Program-made: the position numbers and the translations under genes
Part shown: positions 9,699-18,578 of the stretch, piece after piece
How positions within the stretch are numbered: position 1 is the stretch's first letter
Layout of the letters: each line of letters starts with the position of its first letter
Source: Echinicola salinicaeni
GTDB lineage: Bacteria; Bacteroidota; Bacteroidia; Cytophagales; Cyclobacteriaceae
DNA: 64,000 nucleotides
Assembly (NCBI RefSeq): GCF_014280965.1
Contig: NZ_JACODZ010000003.1
Span: 186,001-250,000 of the forward strand
Direction: 5' to 3'
The notes under the pieces: model-generated
What the model saw: only the letters and a program-made list of their open reading frames with translations
The model's database searches: none
What the model was told of the DNA's origin: nothing

Positions 9699-10508
9699 AT
9701 GGGATTGACCAGAAAAAGACTGGCGCATATAGTATTCGAATCAGATGATACGGCTTCAAAGCGATTTGATGTAGTATTGTTGATAGCCATTCTTGGTAGT
9801 GTGACGGTGGCTGTTTTAGATTCAGTAAGTTCACTCCATGATGCGTTTGGTACATTTTTTTATTTGTTGGAATGGGCCTTTACACTGCTTTTTACGGTAG
9901 AGTATCTTTTAAGGGTTTGGTTAAGTCGTAGAACTGCCGGTTATGTTTTTAGTTTCTATGGGATTGTAGACTTGTTGGCCATCTTGCCGACCTATATCAG
10001 TTTGGTGGTGATCAATAGTCATTTTTTGACAGTAGTCAGGGCATTACGCTTTTTAAGGGTGTTAAGGGTCTTGAAGTTGGGTCGGTATATGCGGGAAGCC
10101 CAGGTGCTATCCGATGCGCTGTATAATAGCAGGATGAAAATACAGATCTTTCTGGGATCAGTGGTGACGATTGTTTTGGTCATGGGAACAGTGATGTTTT
10201 TTATTGAGGGACCTGAAAGCGGTTTTACAAGCATTCCTATGGCCATGTATTGGGCCATAGTCACGCTTACTACGGTGGGTTATGGGGATATTTCTCCGAT
10301 GACTCCGCTTGGGCAGTTTATGGCCTCCTTGATTATGCTTTTGGGTTATGCCATTATTGCGGTTCCCACAGGTATAGTTTCTTCAGAAATAACAGCAGTA
10401 AACACCAAAAATAAGTTGGCCGAAGAGCAAAGGACTTGTCATGTTTGTCATGCTACAGGCCATGATAAGGATGCCTATCATTGTAAATATTGTGGGGGAA
10501 GACTGTAG
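9699..10508 (+). CDS. Voltage-gated potassium channel with zinc-ribbon tail
   Basis: 269 residues. Six transmembrane segments can be laid out. S4 is Arg-rich with regular spacing (VVRALRFLRVLRVLKLGRY, about 108-130). The pore loop contains the K+ selectivity filter TTVGYGD (residues 191-197). The family is the bacterial Kv/KvAP-like ion transporter (PF00520). The C-terminal tail carries two Cys pairs (CHVC and CKYC, about residues 247-268) in a zinc-ribbon arrangement with nearby His residues, a cytoplasmic metal-binding or assembly module. It is followed at 55 bp by trkH, so K+ leak and uptake genes are adjacent. Channel function is well supported; regulation through the zinc ribbon is speculative. 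Confidence 0.92.
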   Translation: MGLTRKRLAHIVFESDDTASKRFDVVLLIAILGSVTVAVLDSVSSLHDAFGTFFYLLEWAFTLLFTVEYLLRVWLSRRTAGYVFSFYGIVDLLAILPTYISLVVINSHFLTVVRALRFLRVLRVLKLGRYMREAQVLSDALYNSRMKIQIFLGSVVTIVLVMGTVMFFIEGPESGFTSIPMAMYWAIVTLTTVGYGDISPMTPLGQFMASLIMLLGYAIIAVPTGIVSSEITAVNTKNKLAEEQRTCHVCHATGHDKDAYHCKYCGGRL

Positions 10509-10563
10509 TTTTGGAATCAATAGTATTGTGATTTTTATATCTTTATGGCTTGAAAAGTAGGCT

Positions 10564-12342
10564 ATGATCCTAAATAAAACAGTGATAAAAAGGATCCTTG
10601 AAAAGATCCTGTTGGTATTGAGTCTAATAGGTTTTTTTTTGGTGATTTATGAGGAAGGCTTCAATCAGCCTTTCCTGTCAATTTCAGATTCCCATTTTGT
10701 TCTGAAAGTAATATTGACCATAATATGGACAGGGTATATTTGTCAGTTTTTTCTGGCTAAATGGGTGAAATTCAATTTCAAGAAGCTTGTTGCGGAGGTA
10801 TTGTTGATATTTCTGATCAGTGTAGTATTGTTTTTTATTTTTTCAGATTTTAAGCTTCCAGGCCTGGATGCACATACTTCCGTTACCTCAGATCGGTTTT
10901 TGGTGGACTTCTTGGTTTCAGTGGTCTTTCTGATAGAATTGTCCAAATTAAGTCTGGGTGTTGGAGAATTGAAGCTAAATCCTCAAATGATATTTATTCT
11001 GAGCTTTTTGACTTTAATTGGGGTAGGGACGGTATTATTGATGCTGCCCAAGGCCACTTATGAGCCCATTCATTTGGTAGATGCCCTTTTTACGGCGACC
11101 AGTGCTGTATGTGTTACAGGCTTGATTGTTTTGGATACCGCAAAGGATTTTACCCTTTTCGGGCAATTAATTATCATGATATTGTTTCAGATAGGAGGTT
11201 TAGGTATGATGACTTTTACCAGTTTCTTTGGCTTCTTTTTTAAGGGAAACTTTAGTTTCCAAAATCAATTGTTTCTCAAAGATTTTATAAATGAAGACCG
11301 CTTTGGACAAGTTTTCAATACCCTTTTGAAAGTAATTACCTTCACTTTTTTGGTGGAAGGACTAGGAGCAGTTCTTATCTATCTTAGTTTAGACAATGGA
11401 CTTTTTGAGGGGACAATGGACATGATTTTCTTTTCTGTCTTTCATAGTGTTTCTGGTTTTTGCAATGCGGGCTTCAGCATTTTAAGTGATGGACTTTATC
11501 AAGAAGGTTTTAGGCAGAACTATAATATGCAGTTGATTATTGCGCTATCCATCGTGCTTGGGGGAATAGGGTTTCCAGTAGTTTTAAGCTATTACCAATA
11601 TTTAAAGCATCTGATCAAAGGGCTTTATAGAAAACTGGTTTTTGGAGAGAGTTACAGGTATGTTCCCCGCATAGTGAATATTGGTACTCGATTAGTGATG
11701 ATCACTACAGGCATCTTATTGTTGATAGGCTTTGTTGTGTTCTGGGTTTTTGAAGAAGAATATAGTCTAAAAGGAATAGAAGGATATGGGAAATTCGTCA
11801 CTGCATTCTTCGGAGCAGTTACCCCTAGAACTGCCGGATTTAATACGGTAGATATGACATCCATGGCCGCACCTACCATATTGCTTTATCTTTTACTTAT
11901 GTGGATAGGTGCCTCGCCGGGTTCTACAGGTGGCGGGTTAAAAACCAGTACTTTTGCAGTGGCTATTTTAAGTACTTTAAGTATCGCCAAAGGCAAAGAC
12001 CGGGTGGAAGTTTTTAGAAGGGAAATCTCCAATGCAACCTTAAAAAAGGCTTTTGCAGTAACCTTCCTTTCTGTAATGATGATGGGAACAACGGTATTTC
12101 TACTTAAATTATTCGATCGCGATTTGCCCCTGACCAGTGTTGTATTTGAAGCATTCTCAGCTTTTTCCACAGTTGGATTAAGTTTGGGTATTACCTCAGG
12201 ACTTAGCTTTGGTAGTAAGATGGTGCTGATCGTGACGATGTTTGTTGGAAGAATCGGCATACTTACCTTTTTGATTGGGCTGAGCAGAGGGGTGAAGAAC
12301 CTGAGTTATCGATATCCTGAAGAATCGGTGTTTATTACCTGA
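10564..12342 (+). CDS. trkH: TrkH/KtrB-family potassium uptake subunit
   Basis: 592 residues, longer than the usual 450-500 because of a hydrophobic N-terminal extension of about 130 residues before the core. The core has the TrkH/KtrB pore architecture, with filter-like motifs ATSAVCVTGLIVLDTAKDF, SVSGFCNAGFSI, TPRTAGFNTVDM and SAFSTVGLSLGI, plus ASPGSTGGGLKTST. It forms the membrane-spanning part of a K+ (or Na+-coupled K+) uptake system and would be gated by the RCK-domain protein encoded 27 bp downstream. The ATG at 10564 follows the preceding channel gene by 55 bp. Confidence 0.93.
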   Translation: MILNKTVIKRILEKILLVLSLIGFFLVIYEEGFNQPFLSISDSHFVLKVILTIIWTGYICQFFLAKWVKFNFKKLVAEVLLIFLISVVLFFIFSDFKLPGLDAHTSVTSDRFLVDFLVSVVFLIELSKLSLGVGELKLNPQMIFILSFLTLIGVGTVLLMLPKATYEPIHLVDALFTATSAVCVTGLIVLDTAKDFTLFGQLIIMILFQIGGLGMMTFTSFFGFFFKGNFSFQNQLFLKDFINEDRFGQVFNTLLKVITFTFLVEGLGAVLIYLSLDNGLFEGTMDMIFFSVFHSVSGFCNAGFSILSDGLYQEGFRQNYNMQLIIALSIVLGGIGFPVVLSYYQYLKHLIKGLYRKLVFGESYRYVPRIVNIGTRLVMITTGILLLIGFVVFWVFEEEYSLKGIEGYGKFVTAFFGAVTPRTAGFNTVDMTSMAAPTILLYLLLMWIGASPGSTGGGLKTSTFAVAILSTLSIAKGKDRVEVFRREISNATLKKAFAVTFLSVMMMGTTVFLLKLFDRDLPLTSVVFEAFSAFSTVGLSLGITSGLSFGSKMVLIVTMFVGRIGILTFLIGLSRGVKNLSYRYPEESVFIT

Positions 12343-12369
12343 TTAAGAAGAATTTTAAACAATAATCAT

Positions 12370-13062
12370 ATGAAATTTATCATTGTAGGCTTGGGCAATT
12401 TTGGGGCTTATTTGGCCGCAAGGCTCACAGATAAAGGGCATGAAGTGATCGGTATAGATAGTGATATGGCGAAGGTGGAAAATGCCAAGGACAATATTAC
12501 CCATACCATTTGTCTCAATGCCACGGATAAGAATGTGGTCAAGAATTTACCTATTTCAGATACTGACGTTGTGCTCATTGCTATAGGTGAAGACATGGGA
12601 GCCTCTATTATGGCCACAGCAGTCTTCAAGGAATTGAAGGCCAGACGGATCATTAGCCGCTCCATTACCAATACTCATGAAACGGTAATCAGGGCCATTG
12701 GAGTAGATGAGATCATTCATCCGGAGGAGGAAACCGCCGAGCGTCTATCCAAGAAACTGGAGATGAAGGGTGTGATTGACAGCTTTGATATTTCTGATGG
12801 ATATAATATTGTGGAAGTGACAGCTCCAAAGGAGTTTGTGGGGCAGACTATTGGGGAAACAGCTGTAAGAAATCGGTTCAATGTAAATATCTTGACCATT
12901 ATCAAGATGAGAAACCGACCCAATATTTTTGGCAATATGCAAGAAAGACAGAAGGTAATGGGGGTGGTCAGTGCTCAAACGGTAATTGAGGATAATGATA
13001 TTTTAGTGTTATTTGGAGAAATCAATGATATCCAGAAGATATTGGATTTGAATGAAGAATAG
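12370..13062 (+). CDS. trkA: TrkA/KtrA-type RCK regulatory subunit
   Basis: 230 residues, the usual size for a KtrA-type single RCK protein. The N-terminal Rossmann fold (FIIVGLGNFGAYLAARL, with an acidic IDSD at the end of beta-2) binds NAD(H) or ATP/ADP. The C-terminal RCK_C domain (about 140-225) contains VEVTAPKEFVGQTIGE. It forms the cytosolic gating ring of the K+ uptake system with the upstream TrkH protein (27 bp gap, same operon). A strong terminator follows, closing the ion-transport operon. Confidence 0.93.
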   Translation: MKFIIVGLGNFGAYLAARLTDKGHEVIGIDSDMAKVENAKDNITHTICLNATDKNVVKNLPISDTDVVLIAIGEDMGASIMATAVFKELKARRIISRSITNTHETVIRAIGVDEIIHPEEETAERLSKKLEMKGVIDSFDISDGYNIVEVTAPKEFVGQTIGETAVRNRFNVNILTIIKMRNRPNIFGNMQERQKVMGVVSAQTVIEDNDILVLFGEINDIQKILDLNEE

Positions 13063-13144
13063 GAAGTGCTAAGTATCAAGATGCTAGTAGTTGGTATCAA
13101 GAAGAAAGAACAAATATTCTATACTTGTTATACCAGATAATAGT

Positions 13145-13184
13145 AAAACGGCCAATCCATCAATATTTGGATTGGCCGTTTTTG
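13145..13184. terminator. Bidirectional terminator between trkA and lutC
   Basis: A 14-bp inverted repeat (13145-13158 and 13169-13182, core CGGCCAATCC / GGATTGGCCG) with a 10-nt loop is flanked by A's on the left and T's on the right. It can terminate both convergent genes. Confidence 0.9.
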
Positions 13185-13205
13185 GTTTACTTTGGTTAAA
13201 AGTCT

Positions 13206-13784
13206 TTAATCAACCAAAAAAACGGTCAAACTCCTTGGACCATGGGCGCCAATGACCAGGGATTGTTCAATATCAGCTGTTTTGGATGGACCCGCAATGA
13301 ATACTCCATAACCATGTTCATTTACTTTTACCTTTTCATATGCCTGGTGCATATTGGTCAATAAACTATCCTTTTTAAGTAGAATGATCAGATGCTGGGC
13401 GATAAACGGCAGGACCCTATGCACTACATTTTTTTCTGGCATCCAGATGGCACCATTTTCTGCCACACCCAACTCACCATTTAGCACAGCCAATTCAACA
13501 TGTTCTAGATCATGGGGATCAGAGATATTATTGACGTTGACATTGCCATCAATACCTTCAACCAGTGAGGCTTTGAGTTGCTCGCCGGAGAAGTTGGCTT
13601 CAATATAAGCTTGGACTTCTTCAAGGTTGGCTGCTTGGATTAGCTTCCCTCCATTGCCAGTTAATCCTTTTTCATATTTCTCCACTAAATTCTGCTCATC
13701 GGGAAAGACGAGTAATGCAGGCAAAGAACTTGCTTCTGGTTTATTTTTCTTGATGGCCGCTAATATGGATGCTTTACTGCTCAT
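13206..13784 (-). CDS. lutC: LutC-type LUD-domain protein of L-lactate oxidation
   Basis: 192 residues from the ATG at 13784, a start that overlaps the lutB stop codon in an ATGA arrangement and implies translational coupling; a longer frame inside lutB is less likely. The LUD domain (PF02589) is recognisable from GVAENGAIWMPEKNVVHRV and the C-terminal IAGPSKTADIEQSLVIGAHG segment. With LutA and LutB it forms the cytosolic iron-sulfur complex that oxidises L-lactate to pyruvate. It is the last gene of lutABC, which reads away from the rhamnose genes. Confidence 0.9.
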   Translation of the reverse strand: MSSKASILAAIKKNKPEASSLPALLVFPDEQNLVEKYEKGLTGNGGKLIQAANLEEVQAYIEANFSGEQLKASLVEGIDGNVNVNNISDPHDLEHVELAVLNGELGVAENGAIWMPEKNVVHRVLPFIAQHLIILLKKDSLLTNMHQAYEKVKVNEHGYGVFIAGPSKTADIEQSLVIGAHGPRSLTVFLVD

Positions 13785-15154
13785 GATTTTCTGTTTTTCT
13801 GGTACCACTCTTTAAAACTCTCTTTGGGTACATCCGGTAAATTACGGTGTTTACCCCAGACATTGATGCTGCTGTAAACTAGGCTGTCCGGAGTGATTTT
13901 CAAGGCTGCTCTTGCCATTTTTCCTGCCAAGTCATAAAGTACAGGTCTGCCAAAGGTGTATCCGGCTACTTTCATGGCCAAGTTTTTACTGGCGTCCACA
14001 TCTGTATTTTCGGTGATCACCTGACGCCATTTATAGAGTTGCTCGTGAATATTGATTTTCACAGGGCAAACGTCTGAGCAAGAGCCGCAGAGGGTGGAGG
14101 CAAAAGGTAAAGTGCTGTATTTTTTCAGGTCTTTGCCAGGAGAGAGTATTGATCCTATCGGTCCAGGAACGGTAGAATTATAACTATAGCCGCCACTTCT
14201 TCTGTAAATTGGGCAAGTATTCATGCAAGCACCGCAACGAATACATTTAAGGGAGTTTTTGAAATCCTCACGGCCAAGTTGTTCTGTACGGCCATTATCA
14301 ACTAAGATAATGTACAGTTTTTTGCCTGGTGCAGGTTTATGGAAATGGGAGGAATAATTGGTGATGCTTTGGCCGGTGGCGCTTCTAGCCAATAGCCTAA
14401 GGAATACACCCAAATCAGTAGCTCTTGGAATCAGCTTTTCTATGCCCATACAGGCGATGTGGATATCCGCCAAATGAGTACCCATGTCTGCATTCCCTTC
14501 ATTGGTGCAGACCACAAAGCCACCTGTTTCTGCTATGCCGAAGTTTACCCCGGTAATAGCAGCATTGGCTTCGACGAATTTTTTTCGAAGATGTTGTCTG
14601 GCTGCTTCAGTGAGGTATTTAGGATCACTGGCACCTTCATCTGTCCCAATATGTTCATGGAAAATCTCTCCAATATCCTGTTTTTTCAAGTGAATGGCAG
14701 GAAGTACAATATGACTGGGAGCTTGCTTGGCAAATTGTATGATACGTTCGCCCAGATCAGTATCCACCACATCATAACCCTTGTCCTCCAAATAATGGTT
14801 GAGTCCACATTCTTCGGTAAGGATGGATTTGCTTTTAACAATATTGGAAACCTTGTTTTCCTGTAGGATCCTATAGACATGTTCATTATGTTCTTGGGCA
14901 TCCTTGGCCCAGAGCACTTCTACTCCATTGGCCAACGCATTGGCTTCAAACTGTTCCAATAGTTCGTCCAAATGAGAAAGGACATAATCTTTGGTAGCAG
15001 AGGCTGTATCCCTGAGGGTTTCCCATTCAGGAATGCCTTGTGCAGAAAGGTCCCGTTTTTGGCGCACATGCCATAGTGTTTCATCATGCCAGTGAGTCCT
15101 GGCATCATCTTTTATAAATTCTGCTGCCGCTTGGGCGTGGCTTTGAGTTTTCAT
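13781..15154 (-). CDS. lutB: LutB iron-sulfur protein of L-lactate oxidation
   Basis: 457 residues. It has an N-terminal LUD-like domain (ITGVNFGIAETGGFVVCTNEG) and a C-terminal ferredoxin-like region with two Cys clusters, CIRCGACMNTCP and CGSCSDVCP, expected to bind [4Fe-4S] centres. LutB is the electron-transfer core of the LutABC L-lactate dehydrogenase complex that produces pyruvate. The start lies 6 bp after the lutA stop and the end overlaps lutC by 4 bp, a tight operon. The position next to the rhamnose aldolase/lactaldehyde dehydrogenase gives it a clear substrate source. Confidence 0.93.
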   Translation of the reverse strand: MKTQSHAQAAAEFIKDDARTHWHDETLWHVRQKRDLSAQGIPEWETLRDTASATKDYVLSHLDELLEQFEANALANGVEVLWAKDAQEHNEHVYRILQENKVSNIVKSKSILTEECGLNHYLEDKGYDVVDTDLGERIIQFAKQAPSHIVLPAIHLKKQDIGEIFHEHIGTDEGASDPKYLTEAARQHLRKKFVEANAAITGVNFGIAETGGFVVCTNEGNADMGTHLADIHIACMGIEKLIPRATDLGVFLRLLARSATGQSITNYSSHFHKPAPGKKLYIILVDNGRTEQLGREDFKNSLKCIRCGACMNTCPIYRRSGGYSYNSTVPGPIGSILSPGKDLKKYSTLPFASTLCGSCSDVCPVKINIHEQLYKWRQVITENTDVDASKNLAMKVAGYTFGRPVLYDLAGKMARAALKITPDSLVYSSINVWGKHRNLPDVPKESFKEWYQKNRKS

Positions 15155-15160
15155 AATTGC

Positions 15161-15886
15161 TTATTCGACAGGGTTTCCATTGAGGATTTCAGCGATATGC
15201 ATAACCTTAATTGGGCTGTTTTGGCGCTTGATCAATCCTTGGAGGTGCATGAGGCAGGACATGTCAGCGCCAGTTAGTACTTCTACTCCATTTCTAGTAT
15301 GGTCCGCTAATCGGTCATTCCCCATGGTGACAGAGACGGCTTCTTCTGCCACGGCAAAGGTGCCGCCAAATCCACAGCATTCATCTTTGCGGTCCAGTTC
15401 TATCATTTCTATTTCCTTGACCTGTTTGAGTAAAGAAAGGGGTTTGTTGAACTCAGGATCCATTCGCTCGGAACACTTTGCTAGTCTTAGCCCCCTTAGG
15501 CCATGGCAGGAGGAATGAAAGCCTACTTTATAAGGGAAAGTAGATGCGATATCTTTTACTTTAAGTACATCGGTCAAGAATTCGCAGAGTTCATAGATTT
15601 TGGGCGCATTTTCCTCTTTGGGAAGCACATGGTCTTTGACATGAAGGGTGCAGCTGCCAGAAGGGGCAACGATATAGTCAAATCCACCAAAATTCTTCAT
15701 GAAAAGTTCAGATGATGCTTTGCCATATCTTTCATATCCGGAGTTAGCCATGGGCTGTCCACAACAGGTTTGGGATAGCGGGTAATCCACTTCCACACCA
15801 TGTTTTTCCAATAATTCTAGGGTAGCCTTTGCTACGCCAGGGTAAAACTGGTCGACGTAACAAGGTATAAAGAGTCCTACTCGCAT
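15161..15886 (-). CDS. lutA: LutA CCG-domain iron-sulfur subunit
   Basis: 241 residues, the standard LutA/YkgE size. Two cysteine-rich CCG domains are visible: CCGQPMANSGY near residue 40 and CCGFGGTFAV near residue 170. The family also includes glycolate oxidase GlcF and heterodisulfide reductase subunits, where CCG motifs bind iron-sulfur clusters. It is the first gene of lutABC and starts at 15886, facing the 581-bp intergenic region shared with the rhamnose operon. Divergent control by the same signal is likely. Confidence 0.93.
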   Translation of the reverse strand: MRVGLFIPCYVDQFYPGVAKATLELLEKHGVEVDYPLSQTCCGQPMANSGYERYGKASSELFMKNFGGFDYIVAPSGSCTLHVKDHVLPKEENAPKIYELCEFLTDVLKVKDIASTFPYKVGFHSSCHGLRGLRLAKCSERMDPEFNKPLSLLKQVKEIEMIELDRKDECCGFGGTFAVAEEAVSVTMGNDRLADHTRNGVEVLTGADMSCLMHLQGLIKRQNSPIKVMHIAEILNGNPVE

Positions 15887-16467
15887 AGTTTTTTATTTCA
15901 AATTCCCAATTTATGGTCTTTCATCTACATCCTTATCCTGCACCATGCTGTTTAATTTAGGCAACTGTTTCAGGACGGGGAGTAGCCCAAATAAGGAATA
16001 AAGGATTATTTTTCCATTGTGTGAGTTGCAGGTTGAGCTTGAGCAACTAAAGGATAAAGTTACCTTAATTAAACCAAAATAATCAATTTATAGCTTTATG
16101 AATATTGAACATTTCTTTGCAGCTTTTTTCCTTTTCTTGACCCATGTGGGGCTTTTGCTTAATCGAGAAGCTGAGGTCAAGTTAATAGGAAATTAAATTA
16201 TAAACTTCATTGGGCTTAAGGATAAAGCTTGCAGCTGAGCAAATTTGTAGGGTAGTTTTTGCACCTGCTGAACTTGGGTATGAGGATTTATGGGGATGTG
16301 GTTCTTCAGGAATTGTACTAAATCAAATTTGACTACAATAAAATGATAGAAGCGTAAATACTTTCATGAACGGTTTTATCAGCACACAACAGGACAGTAA
16401 TACCAATTGAAAAAAATAAATTCGCTATCACATACTAGAAGATTGTAATCAAAAAATATTAATCATA
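15887..16467. promoter_or_regulatory. Divergent regulatory region between lutABC and the rhamnose operon
   Basis: 581 bp without a convincing gene. It must hold the promoters of both lutA (leftward) and the rhamnose operon (rightward). The decamer GGACAGTAAT at 16392-16401, 66 bp before the aldolase start, recurs exactly upstream of the first GntR gene (27433-27442), and its GGACAG core recurs upstream of the permease (28569-28574). That makes it a candidate operator half. No clear TAnnTTTG promoter could be fixed here. A 32-codon ORF at 16098-16196 was not accepted. Confidence 0.5.
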
Positions 16468-18576
16468 ATGAGCACAGCAGAGCGTACATTTAAGCATGTA
16501 AACTACCTATGGGATGAGCAAAAAGCCCAGGAATTGGAGGGAGATGAGGTAGCCCTACTGATCTATAGATCCAATATCTTGGGAGCCGACCTTAGAATTA
16601 CTAATTATGGAGGAGGTAATACCAGTTGTAAAACAACGGAAGTAGATCCATTGACCAAGAACGAAACCGAAGTGATGTGGGTAAAGGGATCAGGTGGAGA
16701 CATCGGTACCCTGACCAAGAGTGGATTGGCAGGCCTGTATGTAGAGAAATTGCACTCGCTTAAAAATGTGTACAGAGGATTGGAGTTTGAAGATGAGATG
16801 GTTGGTCTTTTCAACCATTGTATTTATGATTTGGATTCTAAGGCTCCATCCATTGATACGCCGCTGCATGCATTCCTTCCTTTTAAGCATATTGACCATC
16901 TTCACCCGGATGCCGCAATAGCCATTGCTGCAGCTAAGGATGGAGAGCAGATTACCAAGGAGCTTTTTGATGGACAGATTGCTTGGGTGCCTTGGCAGCG
17001 ACCAGGATTTGACCTGGCTTTGCAGTTGGAAAAAGCATTGAACGACAATCCTGGTATCCGTGGGATCATGCTTGGTGGCCATGGTTTGTTTACTTGGGGA
17101 GACACGGCCTATGAATGCTATGTCAACAGCTTGGAAGTAATCGATATGGCATCCCAGTACCTAGAAGATAATTACGGTAAAAACCGTCCTGTATTTGGTG
17201 GGCAGAAGATCGCATCTTTGGCTCCTGAAGCACGTTTGGACCAAGCTGCTATTATTGCTCCTGTTTTGAGGGGCTTAGCATCCGGATACAACAGAATGGT
17301 TGGCCACTTTACTGATGATGAGCGTGTATTGCAGTTTGCCAATAGCAATGACCTTGAAAAACTGGCGCCACTTGGTACCAGCTGTCCTGACCATTTCCTT
17401 AGAACCAAGATCAGGCCTTTGGTATTGGATTTTCCTGCTGATATTGACCTGAGCAATACTGAAGAGATCAAAGCCAAGTTGGAAAAAGACTTTGAAGATT
17501 ACAGGGCTTACTATAAAAAATACTACGAAGACCATAAGCGTGATAACAGCCCTGCCATGCGTGACCCCAATCCTGTGATCATCCTTTGGCCAGGTGTGGG
17601 GATGTTCTCTTATGCCAAGAATAAGCAGACTGCCCGTGTAGCCAGTGAATTTTACATCAATGCCATCAATGTGATGCGTGGTGCTGAAGCTGTCTCTGAG
17701 TATGTTGCTTTGCCATTGCAGGAAGCATTTGATATTGAGTACTGGTTATTGGAGGAAGCCAAGCTTCAAAGAATGCCTAAGGAGCAGCCTTTGTCTAGAA
17801 AAGTGGCGCTGGTGACTGGTGGTGCCGGAGGCATTGGTAAGGCAATTGCTGACAAGCTGGCTAAAGAAGGTGCTTGTGTATTCATTACTGACATTAACCA
17901 AGACAGATTGGATGAGGCTGTGGGTACCTATTCCAAGGATGTAGGTGGAGGAGCGGTAATGGATGTTACCAAAGGAGATGATATTCTAAAAGCGTATAAA
18001 GCAGCTGCCTTGAAGTTCGGAGGAGTGGATATTGTGGTCAATTGTGCTGGACTGGCTATCTCCAAGCCGATTGAGCAAACTTCAGCGAAAGATTGGGATT
18101 TGTTGCAGGACATTTTGGTGAAAGGGCAGTTTGCCGTTTCCAAAGCCGGTGTAGAGGTACTTAGGGCCCAAAAGCTTGGTGGGGATATCATTAATATCGC
18201 CAGTAAAAATGCCTTGGTATCTGGACCGAATAATGTAGGATATGGTACAGCAAAAGCTGCACAGGTGCATATGAGCCGTTTATTAGCTGCTGAGTTAGGT
18301 AAGGACAAGATCCGTGTGAATGTGGTGAATCCTGATGCCGTGATCGAGGGAAGTAAAATTTGGGAAGGCGAATGGGCTGCTGGAAGAGCAAAAGCCTATG
18401 GTATTAAAGTGGAAGAATTACCGGCATTTTACGCCAAAAGGACTATATTGAATGAGATCATCGGTGTGGATGATATCGCCAATGGTGTGTTTGCTTTTGT
18501 GGGAGGAGACCTAAGCAAGTGTACCGGTAATATTCTAAATGTAGACGGTGGCGTGGCTGCTGCCTTTGTAAGATAA
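16468..18576 (+). CDS. rhaEW: Bifunctional rhamnulose-1-phosphate aldolase / lactaldehyde dehydrogenase
   Basis: 702 residues, a fusion. The N-terminal class II aldolase domain (about 1-430; GGGNTSCKTTEVDP, HAFLPFKHIDHLHPDA, MLGGHGLFTWGD) should cleave L-rhamnulose-1-phosphate into dihydroxyacetone phosphate and L-lactaldehyde. The C-terminal short-chain dehydrogenase (about 440-702) has the NAD-binding GGAGGIGKA motif and catalytic YGTAK; it oxidises lactaldehyde to L-lactate. This matches the known aldolase/SDR fusion family used for rhamnose catabolism in many bacteria. The isomerase follows 2 bp downstream. LutABC, divergent, would consume the lactate. Fucose-type substrates are a less likely alternative. 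Confidence 0.93.
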   Translation: MSTAERTFKHVNYLWDEQKAQELEGDEVALLIYRSNILGADLRITNYGGGNTSCKTTEVDPLTKNETEVMWVKGSGGDIGTLTKSGLAGLYVEKLHSLKNVYRGLEFEDEMVGLFNHCIYDLDSKAPSIDTPLHAFLPFKHIDHLHPDAAIAIAAAKDGEQITKELFDGQIAWVPWQRPGFDLALQLEKALNDNPGIRGIMLGGHGLFTWGDTAYECYVNSLEVIDMASQYLEDNYGKNRPVFGGQKIASLAPEARLDQAAIIAPVLRGLASGYNRMVGHFTDDERVLQFANSNDLEKLAPLGTSCPDHFLRTKIRPLVLDFPADIDLSNTEEIKAKLEKDFEDYRAYYKKYYEDHKRDNSPAMRDPNPVIILWPGVGMFSYAKNKQTARVASEFYINAINVMRGAEAVSEYVALPLQEAFDIEYWLLEEAKLQRMPKEQPLSRKVALVTGGAGGIGKAIADKLAKEGACVFITDINQDRLDEAVGTYSKDVGGGAVMDVTKGDDILKAYKAAALKFGGVDIVVNCAGLAISKPIEQTSAKDWDLLQDILVKGQFAVSKAGVEVLRAQKLGGDIINIASKNALVSGPNNVGYGTAKAAQVHMSRLLAAELGKDKIRVNVVNPDAVIEGSKIWEGEWAAGRAKAYGIKVEELPAFYAKRTILNEIIGVDDIANGVFAFVGGDLSKCTGNILNVDGGVAAAFVR

Positions 18577-18578
18577 TT

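Noticed and set aside
14459-14866. 135-codon plus-strand ORF opposite lutB
   Set aside because: Fully inside lutB, whose two iron-sulfur motifs prove the coding strand; the product has no family features.
16098-16196. 32-codon ORF (MNIEHFFAAFFLFLTHVG) in the lut/rhamnose intergenic region
   Set aside because: No family, no clear leader, and a chance ORF of this length is expected in AT-rich DNA; the hydrophobic stretch alone is not enough.
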